DNA from: Mycobacterium sp. SMC-2
GTDB taxonomy: Bacteria; Actinomycetota; Actinomycetes; Mycobacteriales; Mycobacteriaceae
Length of the DNA stretch: 64,000 bases
Direction: 5' to 3'
NCBI RefSeq assembly: GCF_025263485.1
Contig: NZ_CP079863.1
Span: forward strand, 5,146,001 to 5,210,000
The translations under genes and the position numbers were made by a program. This document shows positions 24,951 through 34,033 of this stretch, piece by piece. A model generated the notes under the pieces. That model saw nothing but the letters and a program-made list of their open reading frames with translations. It searched no databases and was not told where the DNA came from. Every line of letters starts with the position of its first letter. Within the stretch, counting starts at the first letter, position 1.

Positions 24951-24970
24951 CCTGAGAGCGGGCTGAGAGG
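24951..24970 (-). promoter_or_regulatory. MprA-type direct-repeat box upstream of mprA
   Basis: On the minus strand CTCTCAG occurs twice in the same orientation (24969-24963 and 24958-24952), 11 bases apart, so both lie on one face of the helix. Direct repeats of this kind are what MprA is known to bind. The box begins 22 bases before the mprA start codon. Confidence 0.7.
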
Positions 24971-24995
24971 CGCGCCGGGTATTTGCCGAGATTAA

Positions 24996-25169
24996 CTAAC
25001 GCCGGTCCAGGTCGATGAGACCGAGCCGGGCCGCCTTGAGCAGCCGGCGGGGCACCTTGTGCTTCTGGCCGGCGACCGTCACACCGACGAGCTCGGTCTT
25101 GGTGGCCTTCCACTGCGCGCGACGGCTACGGGTGTTCGCGCGCGACATCCTGCGCTTGGGTACGGCCAT
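24996..25169 (-). CDS. rpmF: 50S ribosomal protein L32
   Basis: A 57-aa basic protein beginning [20 protein letters not shown] (ATG 25169; GAGGAG upstream). A longer open frame to 25466 is not coding. The sequence through LDLDRR-type end ([10 protein letters not shown]) is typical of actinobacterial L32. It contains no cysteine, so it is the zinc-free form. In H37Rv it is followed by PE_PGRS genes; here 25170-25464 contains only the promoter region of the next operon. Confidence 0.93.
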   Translation of the reverse strand: MAVPKRRMSRANTRSRRAQWKATKTELVGVTVAGQKHKVPRRLLKAARLGLIDLDRR

Positions 25170-25401
25170 GGTCGGGCCTAACTCCTCGTGTCGGGGGCTT
25201 GACGCGACGTGGCCGATGGGGCCGAACGTGCGACGATTGCTACCAGGATAGTCGGTGGCCTGCTGGGCACCAAAACGACGCCCGCTGCCGCCGAGATTGC
25301 CGTGACGGCTGGGATCCGGGCACCGCCGTCGACGACCATGGCGGCAATCTCGGCGCGGGACCCGGGCGGGCGTCCTTGACGGGGCACCGGCGCGACCCGC
25401 T

Positions 25402-25429
25402 AACCTACCGGTTGGTTGGTTGGTTGGTT
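25402..25429 (+). promoter_or_regulatory. palindromic operator candidate with GGTT repeats before the atuA operon
   Basis: AACCTACCGGTTGGTT (25402-25417) is a 16-bp inverted repeat with one mismatched pair, centred on ACCGGT. It is followed by three further GGTT units to 25429. It lies 36 bases before the first gene of the acyl-CoA operon and is of the size bound by TetR-type regulators. Confidence 0.55.
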
Positions 25430-25464
25430 TGCGCTCACCGGTGAATCGCAGATTGGAGGACTGC

Positions 25465-27174
25465 ATGGCCTCTGCACCTGGTCGCGAGCCGGTCCGGATC
25501 GCGAACTGCTCGGGGTTCTACGGCGACCGGCTGTCGGCGATGCGCGAGATGCTCACCGGCGGCGACGTCGACTTCCTCACCGGCGACTACCTGGCCGAAC
25601 TGACCATGCTGATCCTGGGCCGCGACCGCATGAAGCATCCCGAGCGCGGCTACGCCAAGACCTTCTTGACCCAGCTCGAGGACTGCCTGGGCGAGGCCCG
25701 CGACCGCGGCGTCCGCATCGTCGCCAACGCCGGCGGCCTCAACCCGGCCGGGCTGGCCGAGGCGATCCGCGCCCTGGCCGAGCGCCTCGGCATCCCGGCA
25801 AGGATCGCCCACGTCGAAGGTGATGACCTGCTGGGGCGCGCCGCCGAACTCGGGCTGGGCACGCCCCTGACCGCGAACGCCTACCTGGGGGCCTGGGGCA
25901 TCGTCGATTGCCTGGGTGACGGCGCCGACGTCGTCGTCACCGGACGGGTCACCGACGCCTCGGTGATCGTGGGGGCGGCCGCGGCGCACTTCGGCTGGGG
26001 CCGCACCGACTACGACCGGCTCGCCGGCGCCGTGGTCGCCGGCCACGTCATCGAGTGCGGGGTGCAGGCCACCGGCGGCAACTACTCCTTCTTCACGGAA
26101 ATCCCGGACCTGACCCACGCCGGGTTCCCGCTGGCCGAGGTGTACGCCGACGGGTCCTCGGTGATCACCAAGCACCCCGGCACCGGCGGCCTGGTCAGCG
26201 TCGATACCGTCACCGCGCAGCTGCTCTACGAGATCACCGGCGCCCGCTACGCCAACCCCGACGTCACCACCCGGATGGACACCATCGAGCTGTCCGCCGA
26301 GGGGCCCGACCGGGTGCGCATCAGCGGCGTGCGCGGCGAACCGCCGCCGCCCACCTACAAGGTGTCGCTGAACAGCATCGGCGGCTTCCGCAACTCCATG
26401 ACCTTCGTGCTGACCGGGCTGGACATCGAGGCCAAGGCCGGCCTGGTGCGCCGGCAGCTCGAGGCCGCGTTGACCGTCAAGCCGGCGGAGCTGCAGTGGT
26501 CACTCGCCCGCACCGACCACACCGACGCCGACACCGAGGAGGCCGCCAGCGCGCTGCTGCACTGCGTGGTCCGCGACCCCGATCCCGCCAACGTCGGGCG
26601 CCAGTTCTCCTCGGCCGCAGTGGAATTGGCACTGGCCAGTTATCCGGGTTTTCACGTGACCGCCCCGCCGGGCGACGGCCAAGTCTACGGCGTGTTCACC
26701 GCGGGTTACGTCGACGCCGCCGAGGTGCCGCACGTCGCGGTACACGCCGACGGCACACGCACCGAGATTCCCTGCCCCACCGAGACTTTGGTGCTGTCGC
26801 CCGCCGACCCCCCGCCCTTGCCCGAGCCGCTTCCGGGAGGCCCGACGCGCCGTGTTCCGCTGGGCCGCATCGCCGGCGCCCGCAGCGGTGACAAGGGCGG
26901 CTCGGCCAACGTCGGGGTCTGGGTCCGCACCGACGAACAATGGCGCTGGCTGGCCAACACGCTGACCGTCGAGCTGCTCACCGAGCTGCTGCCCGAAGCG
27001 GCCGAGTTCGACGTCACCCGCCACGTGCTGCCGAACCTGCGCGCGGTCAACTTCGTCATCGACGGCATCCTGGGCCAGGGCGTCGCCTACCAGGCGCGGT
27101 TCGATCCGCAGGCCAAAGGGCTGGGCGAATGGTTGCGCGGCCGTCACGTCGACATCCCCGAAAGGCTGCTATGA
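25465..27174 (+). CDS. AtuA-family acyclic terpene utilization protein (DUF1446)
   Basis: A 569-aa protein starting at [12 protein letters not shown], with GGAGGA five bases upstream. It has the AtuA/DUF1446 N-terminal domain ([40 protein letters not shown]) and a C-terminal partner domain beginning near [20 protein letters not shown]. In pseudomonads AtuA belongs to citronellol/geraniol degradation but its reaction is unproved. Here it heads an operon with two acyl-CoA dehydrogenases, a biotin carboxylase system and an enoyl-CoA hydratase, which looks like breakdown of a methyl-branched acyl-CoA by dehydrogenation, carboxylation and hydration. Orthologue of Rv0976c. Confidence 0.85.
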   Translation: MASAPGREPVRIANCSGFYGDRLSAMREMLTGGDVDFLTGDYLAELTMLILGRDRMKHPERGYAKTFLTQLEDCLGEARDRGVRIVANAGGLNPAGLAEAIRALAERLGIPARIAHVEGDDLLGRAAELGLGTPLTANAYLGAWGIVDCLGDGADVVVTGRVTDASVIVGAAAAHFGWGRTDYDRLAGAVVAGHVIECGVQATGGNYSFFTEIPDLTHAGFPLAEVYADGSSVITKHPGTGGLVSVDTVTAQLLYEITGARYANPDVTTRMDTIELSAEGPDRVRISGVRGEPPPPTYKVSLNSIGGFRNSMTFVLTGLDIEAKAGLVRRQLEAALTVKPAELQWSLARTDHTDADTEEAASALLHCVVRDPDPANVGRQFSSAAVELALASYPGFHVTAPPGDGQVYGVFTAGYVDAAEVPHVAVHADGTRTEIPCPTETLVLSPADPPPLPEPLPGGPTRRVPLGRIAGARSGDKGGSANVGVWVRTDEQWRWLANTLTVELLTELLPEAAEFDVTRHVLPNLRAVNFVIDGILGQGVAYQARFDPQAKGLGEWLRGRHVDIPERLL

Positions 27175-28319
27175 ATCTGTGGACGACGCCCGAGCGCGAA
27201 CAATTGCGAAAGACGGTGCGCTCCTTCACCGAACGCGAGATCCTGCCCCACGCTGACGAGTGGGAGCGCATCGGTGAGCTGCCGCGCGACCTGCACCGGC
27301 GCGCCGGGGATGCCGGCCTGCTCGGAGCCGGCTTTCCCGAGGCGGTCGGCGGGGGCGGCGGCGACGGCGCCGACGCGGTGATCATCTGCGAGGAGGTACA
27401 CCAGGCCGGCGCTCCGGGAGGGGTCTTCGCGTCGCTGTTCACCTGCGGCATCGCGGTGCCGCACATGATCGCCTCCGGCGACCGGCGGCTGATCGACGAG
27501 TTCGTCCGGCCGACGCTGGCGGGCGACAAGATCGGGGCGCTGGCCATCACCGAACCCGGCGGCGGTTCGGACGTCGGGCACCTGCGGACCTCGGCGGTGC
27601 GGGACGGGGATCACTACGTGGTCAACGGCGCCAAGACCTATATCACCTCGGGGGTCCGCGCCGACTACGTCGTCACGGCGGTGCGCACCGGTGGTCCCGG
27701 CGCGGCGGGCGTGTCACTCTTGGTGGTCGAGAAGGGCACGCCGGGTTTCGAGGTGAGCCGCAAGCTGGCCAAGATGGGGTGGCGGTCCTCGGACACCGCC
27801 GAGCTGTCCTTCGTCGACGCGCGGGTGCCGGCGGCCAACCTGGTCGGCGCCGAGAACAGCGGATTCGCCCAGATCGCCCAGGCCTTTGTTTCGGAGCGCA
27901 TCGGCCTTGCCGCGCAGGCCTATTCGAGCGCCCAGCGCTGCCTGGACCTGACGGTGCAGTGGTGCCGCGACCGGGAAACCTTTGGCCGGCCGCTGATCTC
28001 GCGGCAGTCGGTGCAGAACACGCTGGCCGAGATGGCCCGGCGCATCGAAGTCGCCCGGGTCTACTCCCGCAGCGTGGTCGAGCGCCAGCTGGCCGGCGAG
28101 ACCAACCTGATCGCCGAGGTGTGTTTCGCCAAGAACACCGCCGTCGAGGCCGGCGAGTGGGTGGCCAACCAGGCCGTCCAGTTGTTCGGCGGCATGGGCT
28201 ACATGGCCGAATCCGAAGTCGAACGCCAGTACCGGGACATGCGGATCCTCGGCATCGGCGGCGGCACGACCGAAATCCTGACCGCGCTGGCCGCGAAATC
28301 CCTCGGATTCCAGTCATGA
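27171..28319 (+). CDS. fadE13: acyl-CoA dehydrogenase FadE13
   Basis: A 382-aa flavoenzyme introducing the alpha,beta double bond into an acyl-CoA. The ATG overlaps the atuA stop (ATGA). Motifs are LAITEPGGGSDVGHLRTSA and YVVNGAKTYITSG in the FAD/substrate-binding centre, FGRPLISRQSVQN, QLFGGMGYMAESEVERQYRD and the terminal IGGGTTEI. The catalytic base region ILGIGGGTTE is of the type in short- and branched-chain enzymes. Orthologue of Rv0975c. Confidence 0.92.
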   Translation: MNLWTTPEREQLRKTVRSFTEREILPHADEWERIGELPRDLHRRAGDAGLLGAGFPEAVGGGGGDGADAVIICEEVHQAGAPGGVFASLFTCGIAVPHMIASGDRRLIDEFVRPTLAGDKIGALAITEPGGGSDVGHLRTSAVRDGDHYVVNGAKTYITSGVRADYVVTAVRTGGPGAAGVSLLVVEKGTPGFEVSRKLAKMGWRSSDTAELSFVDARVPAANLVGAENSGFAQIAQAFVSERIGLAAQAYSSAQRCLDLTVQWCRDRETFGRPLISRQSVQNTLAEMARRIEVARVYSRSVVERQLAGETNLIAEVCFAKNTAVEAGEWVANQAVQLFGGMGYMAESEVERQYRDMRILGIGGGTTEILTALAAKSLGFQS

Positions 28320-28392
28320 TGGCACCGCCTCTCCCCCGCTCGCGGGAGGTACCCCCACCTCATCGCTCCCCTCTGCATCGTCGGCGGTGGTC
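28320..28392. other. gap in the operon with a short hairpin repeat
   Basis: The 73 bases between fadE13 and accD2 are the only sizeable gap in the operon. They hold CTCCC-CCGCTCGC-GGGAG (28331-28348) followed by GTACCCCCACC. A GC-rich hairpin of this kind resembles small interspersed elements seen in mycobacterial intergenic DNA; I cannot confirm copy number from this window. Confidence 0.4.
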
Positions 28393-29988
28393 ATGACCGT
28401 CCTGCAGTCCACGCTGGACCCGCGATCCGCCGCCTACACCGACGCGGCGTCGACGGCGATCTCGCGGCTCTCCGAGATCGACGCCGAGCTCGCCAAAGCG
28501 CTTGCGGGCGGCGGGCCCAAGTACGTCGAACGCCACCACGGCCGCGGCAAACTCACCGCCCGGGAACGCATCGAACTGCTCGTCGACCCCGACTCCCCGT
28601 TCCTCGAACTCAGCCCGCTGGCGGCGTACGGCAGCGCGTTCACCGTCGGCGCCAGCACGGTCGCCGGCATCGGGGTGGTGTCGGGCGTGGAATGCCTGAT
28701 CGTCGCCAACGACCCGACGGTCAAGGGCGGCACCAGCAACCCGTGGACCCTGAAAAAGATACTGCGGGCCAACCAGATCGCATTCGAAAACCGGCTTCCC
28801 GTCATTTCGCTGGTGGAATCCGGCGGTGCGGACCTGCCCACCCAGAAGGAGATCTTCATCCCCGGTGGGCGGATGTTCCGCGACCTGACCCGCCTGTCGG
28901 CGGCCGGGATCCCCACGATCGCCCTCGTTTTCGGCAACTCCACCGCCGGCGGCGCCTACATTCCCGGCATGTCCGATCACGTCGTGATGATCAAGGAACG
29001 TTCGAAGGTGTTCCTGGCCGGTCCCCCGCTGGTCAAGATGGCCACCGGGGAGGAATCCGACGACGAGTCGCTGGGTGGCGCCGAAATGCACGCCCGCATA
29101 TCGGGTTTGGCGGACTACTTCGCCGTCGACGAACTCGACGCCATCCGGATCGGGCGCCGCATCGTGGCCCGGCTGAACTGGGTCAAGCAGGGGCCGGTCC
29201 CCGGACCCGTGACCGAGCCGCTGTTCGACGCCGAGGAGCTGATCGGCATCGTGCCCGCGGACCTGCGCATCCCGTTCGACCCGCGAGAAGTCATCGCCCG
29301 CATCGTCGACGGCTCCGAATTCGACGAATTCAAGGCCATGTACGGCTCGTCGCTGGTGACCGGGTGGGCCCGGCTGCACGGCTACCCGCTCGGCATCCTG
29401 GCCAACTCGCGCGGGGTGCTGTTCAGCGAGGAGTCGCAGAAGGCGACCCAGTTCATCCAGCTGGCGAACCGTTCCAACACGCCACTGTTGTTCCTGCACA
29501 ACACCACCGGCTACATGGTGGGCAAGGACTACGAGGAAGGCGGAATGATCAAGCACGGCTCGATGATGATCAACGCCGTCTCCAACTCGACCGTCCCGCA
29601 CATCTCGCTGTTGATCGGCGCCTCCTACGGCGCCGGCCACTACGGGATGTGCGGTCGGGCCTACGACCCCAGGTTCCTGTTCGCCTGGCCCAGCGCCAAG
29701 TCCGCGGTGATGGGCGGCGCTCAGCTCGCGGGCGTCTTGTCGATCGTGGCCCGTGCCGCCGCCGAGGCCCGCGGCCAGCAGGTCGACGAGGAGGCCGACG
29801 CCGCGATGCGCGCGGCGGTCGAGGGGCAGATCGAGGCCGAGTCGCTGCCGTTGGTCCTGTCCGGGATGCTCTACGACGACGGGGTGATCGACCCGCGCGA
29901 CACCCGTACGGTGTTGGGAATGTGTTTGTCCGCCATCGCCAATGGCCCGATCAAGGGGACGTCGAACTTCGGCGTCTTCCGGATGTGA
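28393..29988 (+). CDS. accD2: acyl-CoA carboxylase beta subunit (carboxyltransferase) AccD2
   Basis: A 531-aa carboxyltransferase that moves CO2 from biotin to an acyl-CoA. ATG 28393 was chosen; an in-frame GTG lies two codons upstream. N-terminal half has RHHGRGKLTARERIELLVDP and SGGADLPTQKEIF. NSTAGGAYIPGMSDH and the C-terminal GASYGAGHYGMCGRAYDP supply the two oxyanion-stabilising glycine pairs. The pattern matches methylcrotonyl-/geranyl-CoA carboxylase-type subunits. It pairs with AccA2 encoded five bases downstream. Orthologue of Rv0974c. Confidence 0.93.
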   Translation: MTVLQSTLDPRSAAYTDAASTAISRLSEIDAELAKALAGGGPKYVERHHGRGKLTARERIELLVDPDSPFLELSPLAAYGSAFTVGASTVAGIGVVSGVECLIVANDPTVKGGTSNPWTLKKILRANQIAFENRLPVISLVESGGADLPTQKEIFIPGGRMFRDLTRLSAAGIPTIALVFGNSTAGGAYIPGMSDHVVMIKERSKVFLAGPPLVKMATGEESDDESLGGAEMHARISGLADYFAVDELDAIRIGRRIVARLNWVKQGPVPGPVTEPLFDAEELIGIVPADLRIPFDPREVIARIVDGSEFDEFKAMYGSSLVTGWARLHGYPLGILANSRGVLFSEESQKATQFIQLANRSNTPLLFLHNTTGYMVGKDYEEGGMIKHGSMMINAVSNSTVPHISLLIGASYGAGHYGMCGRAYDPRFLFAWPSAKSAVMGGAQLAGVLSIVARAAAEARGQQVDEEADAAMRAAVEGQIEAESLPLVLSGMLYDDGVIDPRDTRTVLGMCLSAIANGPIKGTSNFGVFRM

Positions 29989-29993
29989 GCCCC

Positions 29994-31985
29994 ATGGTCA
30001 CTCGAGTGCTGGTCGCCAACCGGGGCGAGATCGCCCGACGGGTGTTCGCCACCTGCCGGCGGCTGGGCCTGGGCACCGTCGCCGTCTACACCGACCCCGA
30101 CGCCACTGCGCCGCACGTGGCCGAGGCCGACGCCCGGGTGCGGCTGCCCAAGACCATCGACTACCTCAACGCCGAGGCCATCATCGCCGCCGCCCGCGCC
30201 GCCGGCGCCGACGCGGTGCATCCCGGATACGGATTCCTCTCGGAGAACCCCGATTTCGCGGCGGCCGTGCAGGGCGCGGGCCTGGCCTGGATCGGGCCGC
30301 CGGTGGACGCGGTGCGGGCGATGGGTTCCAAGATCGAATCGAAGAAGCTGATGGCCGCCGCCGGAGTCCCGGTGCTCGACGAGCTCGACCCCGAGACGGT
30401 CACCCAGGCGCAGCTTCCGGTGCTGGTCAAGGCCTCCGCCGGCGGCGGTGGTCGCGGGATGCGGGTGGTGCGCGAATTGCCCGCTCTCGCCCGCGAAGTG
30501 GAAGCGGCCCGCCGCGAGGCGCAGTCCGCATTCGGCGACCCGACCGTGTTTTGCGAACGCTACCTGCCCACCGGGCACCACATCGAAGTGCAGGTCCTGG
30601 CCGACACCCACGGCACCGTGTGGGCCGTCGGGGAACGCGAATGCTCCATTCAGCGCCGACACCAGAAGATCATCGAGGAGGCCCCCTCCCCGCTGGTCGA
30701 GCGCACACCGGGCATGCGCGACAAGCTATTCGACGCGGCCCGGCTGGCCGCCGCGGCGATCGGCTACACCGGCGCCGGGACCGTCGAATTCCTCGCCGAC
30801 GATCACGGCGAGTTCTACTTCCTGGAGATGAACACCCGGCTGCAGGTCGAGCACCCGGTGACCGAGGAGACCACCGGGCTCGACCTCGTCGAGCTGCAGA
30901 TCGCCGTCGCCGACGGCGACCGGCTCGACGCCGAACCGCCCGTCGCGCAGGGGCATTCGATCGAGGCCCGCCTCTACGCGGAGGACCCCGCCCAGGGCTG
31001 GCAGCCGCAGGCCGGGCGCGTGCACCGCGTCGAGGTGCCGGCGGTCCAGGCGCAGTTCACCACGCTGGGCCACCGGACCGGCATCCGGCTCGATTCGGGC
31101 ATCCTCGCCGGTTCCACCGTATCGATTCACTACGACCCGATGCTGGCCAAGGTCATCTCCTACGCGCCGACGCGCCGCCGGGCCGCGCTGGTGCTCGCCG
31201 ACGCGCTCGCCCGCACCCGGCTGCACGGCGTTCGCACCAACCGCGAGCTGCTGGTCAACGTGCTGCGCCACCCCGCATTTCTCGACGGTGCCACCGACAC
31301 GGCGTTTTTCGACACGCACGGCCTGCCGGAACTGGCGGCGCCCCTGGCCGACACCGCCACCGTCCGGCTCTCCGCGATCGCCGCCGCGCTCGCCGACGCC
31401 GCGGGCAACCGCGCGGCCGCCCCCGTCCTGGGCTCAATCCCCAACGGTTGGCGCAACCTGCCGTCCGGCTACCAGGTGAAGAGCTACCGCGACGCCGACG
31501 GCGTGGAGCACCGGGTCGAATACCGTTTTGCCAGAACGGGATTGCTGATGGCCGACGACGAGCAGGTCCGGTTGGTCTCGGCCACACCGGATGAGGTCGT
31601 GCTGGCCGACGGCTCCGGGGTGTCGTGCGGATTCGCGGTCGCGCGATACGGCCCCGACACTCAAGACGTCTACGTCGACTCGGCGCGCGGGCCCGTTCAC
31701 CTGGTCGCGCTGCCGCGCTTCCCGGAGCCGGGTTCGGCCGTCGAACAGGGTTCGCTGGTAGCGCCCATGCCCGGCAACGTGATCCGGATCGGCGCCGCGG
31801 TCGGCGACACCGTCGACGCGGGCCAGGCGTTGATCTGGCTCGAGGCGATGAAGATGGAACACACCCTCACCGCGCCGACCGACGGCGTGCTCGTCGAACT
31901 CAATGTCACCACCGGCCAGCAAGTCGAAGTGGGCACCGTCCTAGCGCGCGTGGAAGCGCCCCAAGCAGAAGGAGATTCGCAATGA
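29994..31985 (+). CDS. accA2: acyl-CoA carboxylase alpha subunit (biotin carboxylase + BCCP) AccA2
   Basis: A 663-aa protein with biotin carboxylase (residues about 1-445; VLVANRGEIARRVF, ATP-grasp KASAGGGGRGMR, EMNTRLQVEHPVTE), a linker domain, and a C-terminal biotinyl domain (about 595-660) with the attachment Lys in LEAMKMEHTL. ATP-dependent carboxylation of biotin feeds AccD2. The start is the ATG at 29994; the same open frame extends over accD2 as a shadow. The stop overlaps the fadE12 ATG (ATGA). Orthologue of Rv0973c. Confidence 0.94.
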   Translation: MVTRVLVANRGEIARRVFATCRRLGLGTVAVYTDPDATAPHVAEADARVRLPKTIDYLNAEAIIAAARAAGADAVHPGYGFLSENPDFAAAVQGAGLAWIGPPVDAVRAMGSKIESKKLMAAAGVPVLDELDPETVTQAQLPVLVKASAGGGGRGMRVVRELPALAREVEAARREAQSAFGDPTVFCERYLPTGHHIEVQVLADTHGTVWAVGERECSIQRRHQKIIEEAPSPLVERTPGMRDKLFDAARLAAAAIGYTGAGTVEFLADDHGEFYFLEMNTRLQVEHPVTEETTGLDLVELQIAVADGDRLDAEPPVAQGHSIEARLYAEDPAQGWQPQAGRVHRVEVPAVQAQFTTLGHRTGIRLDSGILAGSTVSIHYDPMLAKVISYAPTRRRAALVLADALARTRLHGVRTNRELLVNVLRHPAFLDGATDTAFFDTHGLPELAAPLADTATVRLSAIAAALADAAGNRAAAPVLGSIPNGWRNLPSGYQVKSYRDADGVEHRVEYRFARTGLLMADDEQVRLVSATPDEVVLADGSGVSCGFAVARYGPDTQDVYVDSARGPVHLVALPRFPEPGSAVEQGSLVAPMPGNVIRIGAAVGDTVDAGQALIWLEAMKMEHTLTAPTDGVLVELNVTTGQQVEVGTVLARVEAPQAEGDSQ

Positions 31986-33148
31986 CCGACACCAGCTTCA
32001 TCGAGAGCGAGGAGCGGCAGGCCCTGCGCAAGTCGGTGGCCGCGTGGGCCGCCAACTACGGCAGCGAGTATTACCTGAAGAAGGCCCGCGCGCACGAGCA
32101 CACCGACGAATTGTGGTCGGAAGCGGGCAAACTCGGCTTTCTGGGGGTGAACCTGCCCGAGGAGTACGGCGGCGGCGGCGCCGGCATGTACGAGCTGTCA
32201 CTGGTGATGGAGGAAATGGCGGCGGCGGGCAGCGCGCTGCTGCTGATGGTGGTGTCGCCGGCGATCAACGGCACCATCATCAGCAAGTTCGGCACCGAGG
32301 AGCAGAAGAAGCGCTGGATTCCCGGCATCGCCGACGGGACGCTGACGATGGCCTTCGCGATCACCGAGCCGGACGCCGGCTCCAACTCGCACAAGATCAC
32401 CACGACCGCGCGCCGCGACGGCAACGACTGGATCCTCAAGGGCCAGAAGGTCTACATCTCCGGCATCGACCAGGCGCAGGCCGTCCTGGTGGTGGGCCGC
32501 ACCGAGGAGGCAAAGACCGGAAAGCTGCGCCCGGCACTGTTCGTGGTGCCCACCGATGCCCCCGGATTCACCTACACCCCAATCGAAATGGAGCTCGTCA
32601 GCCCCGAACGGCAGTTCCAGGTCTTCCTGGACGACGTCCGGCTTCCCGCCGACGCGCTGGTCGGTTCCGAGGACGCCGCCATCGCCCAGCTGTTCGCGGG
32701 CCTGAACCCTGAGCGAATCATGGGCGCCGCCAGCTCGGTCGGGATGGGACGGTTCGCTCTGCAAAAGGCCGCCGACTACGTCAAGACACGCCAGGTGTGG
32801 GGCACGCCGATCGGCGCGCATCACGGGCTCTCACATCCGTTGGCGCAGTGCCACATCGAAGTGCAACTGGCCAAGCTGATGATGCAGAAGGCCGCCACGC
32901 TCTACGACAGCGGTGACGACGCCGGTGCGGCGGAGGCCGCCAACATGGCCAAATACGCTGCGGCCGAGGCGGCTACCCGCTCGGTCGACCAGGCCGTGCA
33001 GTCGATGGGCGGCAACGGGCTGACCAAGGAGTACGGCGTCGCCGCCATGCTCGCCTCGGCCAGGCTCGGGCGGATCGCCCCGGTCAGCCGGGAGATGGTG
33101 CTCAACTTCGTGGCGCAGACATCACTGGGCCTCCCCCGGTCTTACTGA
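31982..33148 (+). CDS. fadE12: acyl-CoA dehydrogenase FadE12
   Basis: A 388-aa acyl-CoA dehydrogenase; AAGGAG precedes the ATG inside the end of accA2. It has FLGVNLPEEYGGGGAG, AFAITEPDAGSNSHKI, WILKGQKVYISGIDQ, GTPIGAHHGLSHPLAQ and QSMGGNGLTKEYGVA. A second dehydrogenase in one operon suggests two oxidation steps or two substrates, as in citronellyl-CoA/isovaleryl-CoA systems. Orthologue of Rv0972c. Confidence 0.92.
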   Translation: MTDTSFIESEERQALRKSVAAWAANYGSEYYLKKARAHEHTDELWSEAGKLGFLGVNLPEEYGGGGAGMYELSLVMEEMAAAGSALLLMVVSPAINGTIISKFGTEEQKKRWIPGIADGTLTMAFAITEPDAGSNSHKITTTARRDGNDWILKGQKVYISGIDQAQAVLVVGRTEEAKTGKLRPALFVVPTDAPGFTYTPIEMELVSPERQFQVFLDDVRLPADALVGSEDAAIAQLFAGLNPERIMGAASSVGMGRFALQKAADYVKTRQVWGTPIGAHHGLSHPLAQCHIEVQLAKLMMQKAATLYDSGDDAGAAEAANMAKYAAAEAATRSVDQAVQSMGGNGLTKEYGVAAMLASARLGRIAPVSREMVLNFVAQTSLGLPRSY

Positions 33149-33927
33149 TGGAAACGCTGGTCGAATACGCCGGCGCCGCCGATACCGGCGGCCCGTTCGC
33201 GCGGCTGACGCTGAACTCGCCACACAACCGCAACGCGCTTTCGACCGCGCTCGTCGAGCAGTTGCATCAAGGGCTGCGTGACGCCGCGGCGGACCCGGCC
33301 GTGCGAGCGGTGGTGTTGGCGCATACCGGCAACACCTTCTGCGCCGGCGCGGACCTCGGCGAGGCAGGCGCGGGCGACCCCTACGACATGGCCGTCGCCC
33401 GGGGCCGCGAACTGACGACGGTGTTGCGGGCCATCGTCTCCTCGCCGCTGCCGGTGATCGCCGCCATCGACGGGCACGTCCGCGCGGGCGGGTTCGGACT
33501 CGTCGGCGCATGCGATATCGCCGTCGCCGGTCCGCGCAGCAGCTTCGCGCTGACCGAGGCCCGGATCGGCGTCGCACCGGCGATCATCTCGCTGACGCTG
33601 CTGCCGAAACTGTCGCCCCGCGCCGCGGCGCGCTACTACCTGACCGGCGAGACTTTCGGTGCCGGCGAAGCGGCGAACATCGGGCTGATCACGATGGCAG
33701 CCGATGACGTGGACACGGCCGTGGCAGCACTGCTCGCCGACCTGGGCCGCGGTTCGCCCCAGGGCCTCGCGGCCTCCAAGGCGCTGACCACGGCCGCGGT
33801 GCTGGAAGGGTTCGACCGCGACGCCGAGCGGCTCGCCGAAGAATCGGCCCGGCTCTTCGTATCCGACGAAGCGCGTGAAGGGATGCTGGCGTTCCTGCAG
33901 AAGCGCGCACCCAGCTGGGTGAGTTAG
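33148..33927 (+). CDS. echA7: enoyl-CoA hydratase EchA7
   Basis: A 259-aa crotonase-fold enzyme; its ATG shares a base with the fadE12 stop (TGATG). It shows LNSPHNRNALSTALVEQL, the oxyanion-hole segment NTFCAGADLGEAG, and IDGHVRAGGFGLVGACDIAV with the second oxyanion glycine. EARIGVAPAIISL holds the region of the catalytic acids. It would hydrate the carboxylated unsaturated acyl-CoA (methylglutaconyl- or isohexenylglutaconyl-CoA-like), which is inference from the operon. Last gene of the operon. Orthologue of Rv0971c. Confidence 0.9.
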   Translation: METLVEYAGAADTGGPFARLTLNSPHNRNALSTALVEQLHQGLRDAAADPAVRAVVLAHTGNTFCAGADLGEAGAGDPYDMAVARGRELTTVLRAIVSSPLPVIAAIDGHVRAGGFGLVGACDIAVAGPRSSFALTEARIGVAPAIISLTLLPKLSPRAAARYYLTGETFGAGEAANIGLITMAADDVDTAVAALLADLGRGSPQGLAASKALTTAAVLEGFDRDAERLAEESARLFVSDEAREGMLAFLQKRAPSWVS

Positions 33928-33994
33928 CCAGATGTCAAACAACAGCTATCGACTCAACCACCCGGCGCGGCGCAACGTTGCGGTTTGACCAATC

Positions 33995-34025
33995 CTTTTG
34001 CAGCAAAAGCTGGACGTCGTAGGCT
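33995..34025 (+). promoter_or_regulatory. palindrome over a promoter of the DUF1707 gene
   Basis: CTTTTGC-A-GCAAAAG (33995-34009) is a perfect inverted repeat covering a -35-like TTTGCA (33997-34002). TAGGCT lies 17 bases further (34020-34025), eight bases before the ATG at 34034, so the transcript would be leaderless or nearly so. Confidence 0.5.
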
Positions 34026-34033
34026 CGTGGGTA

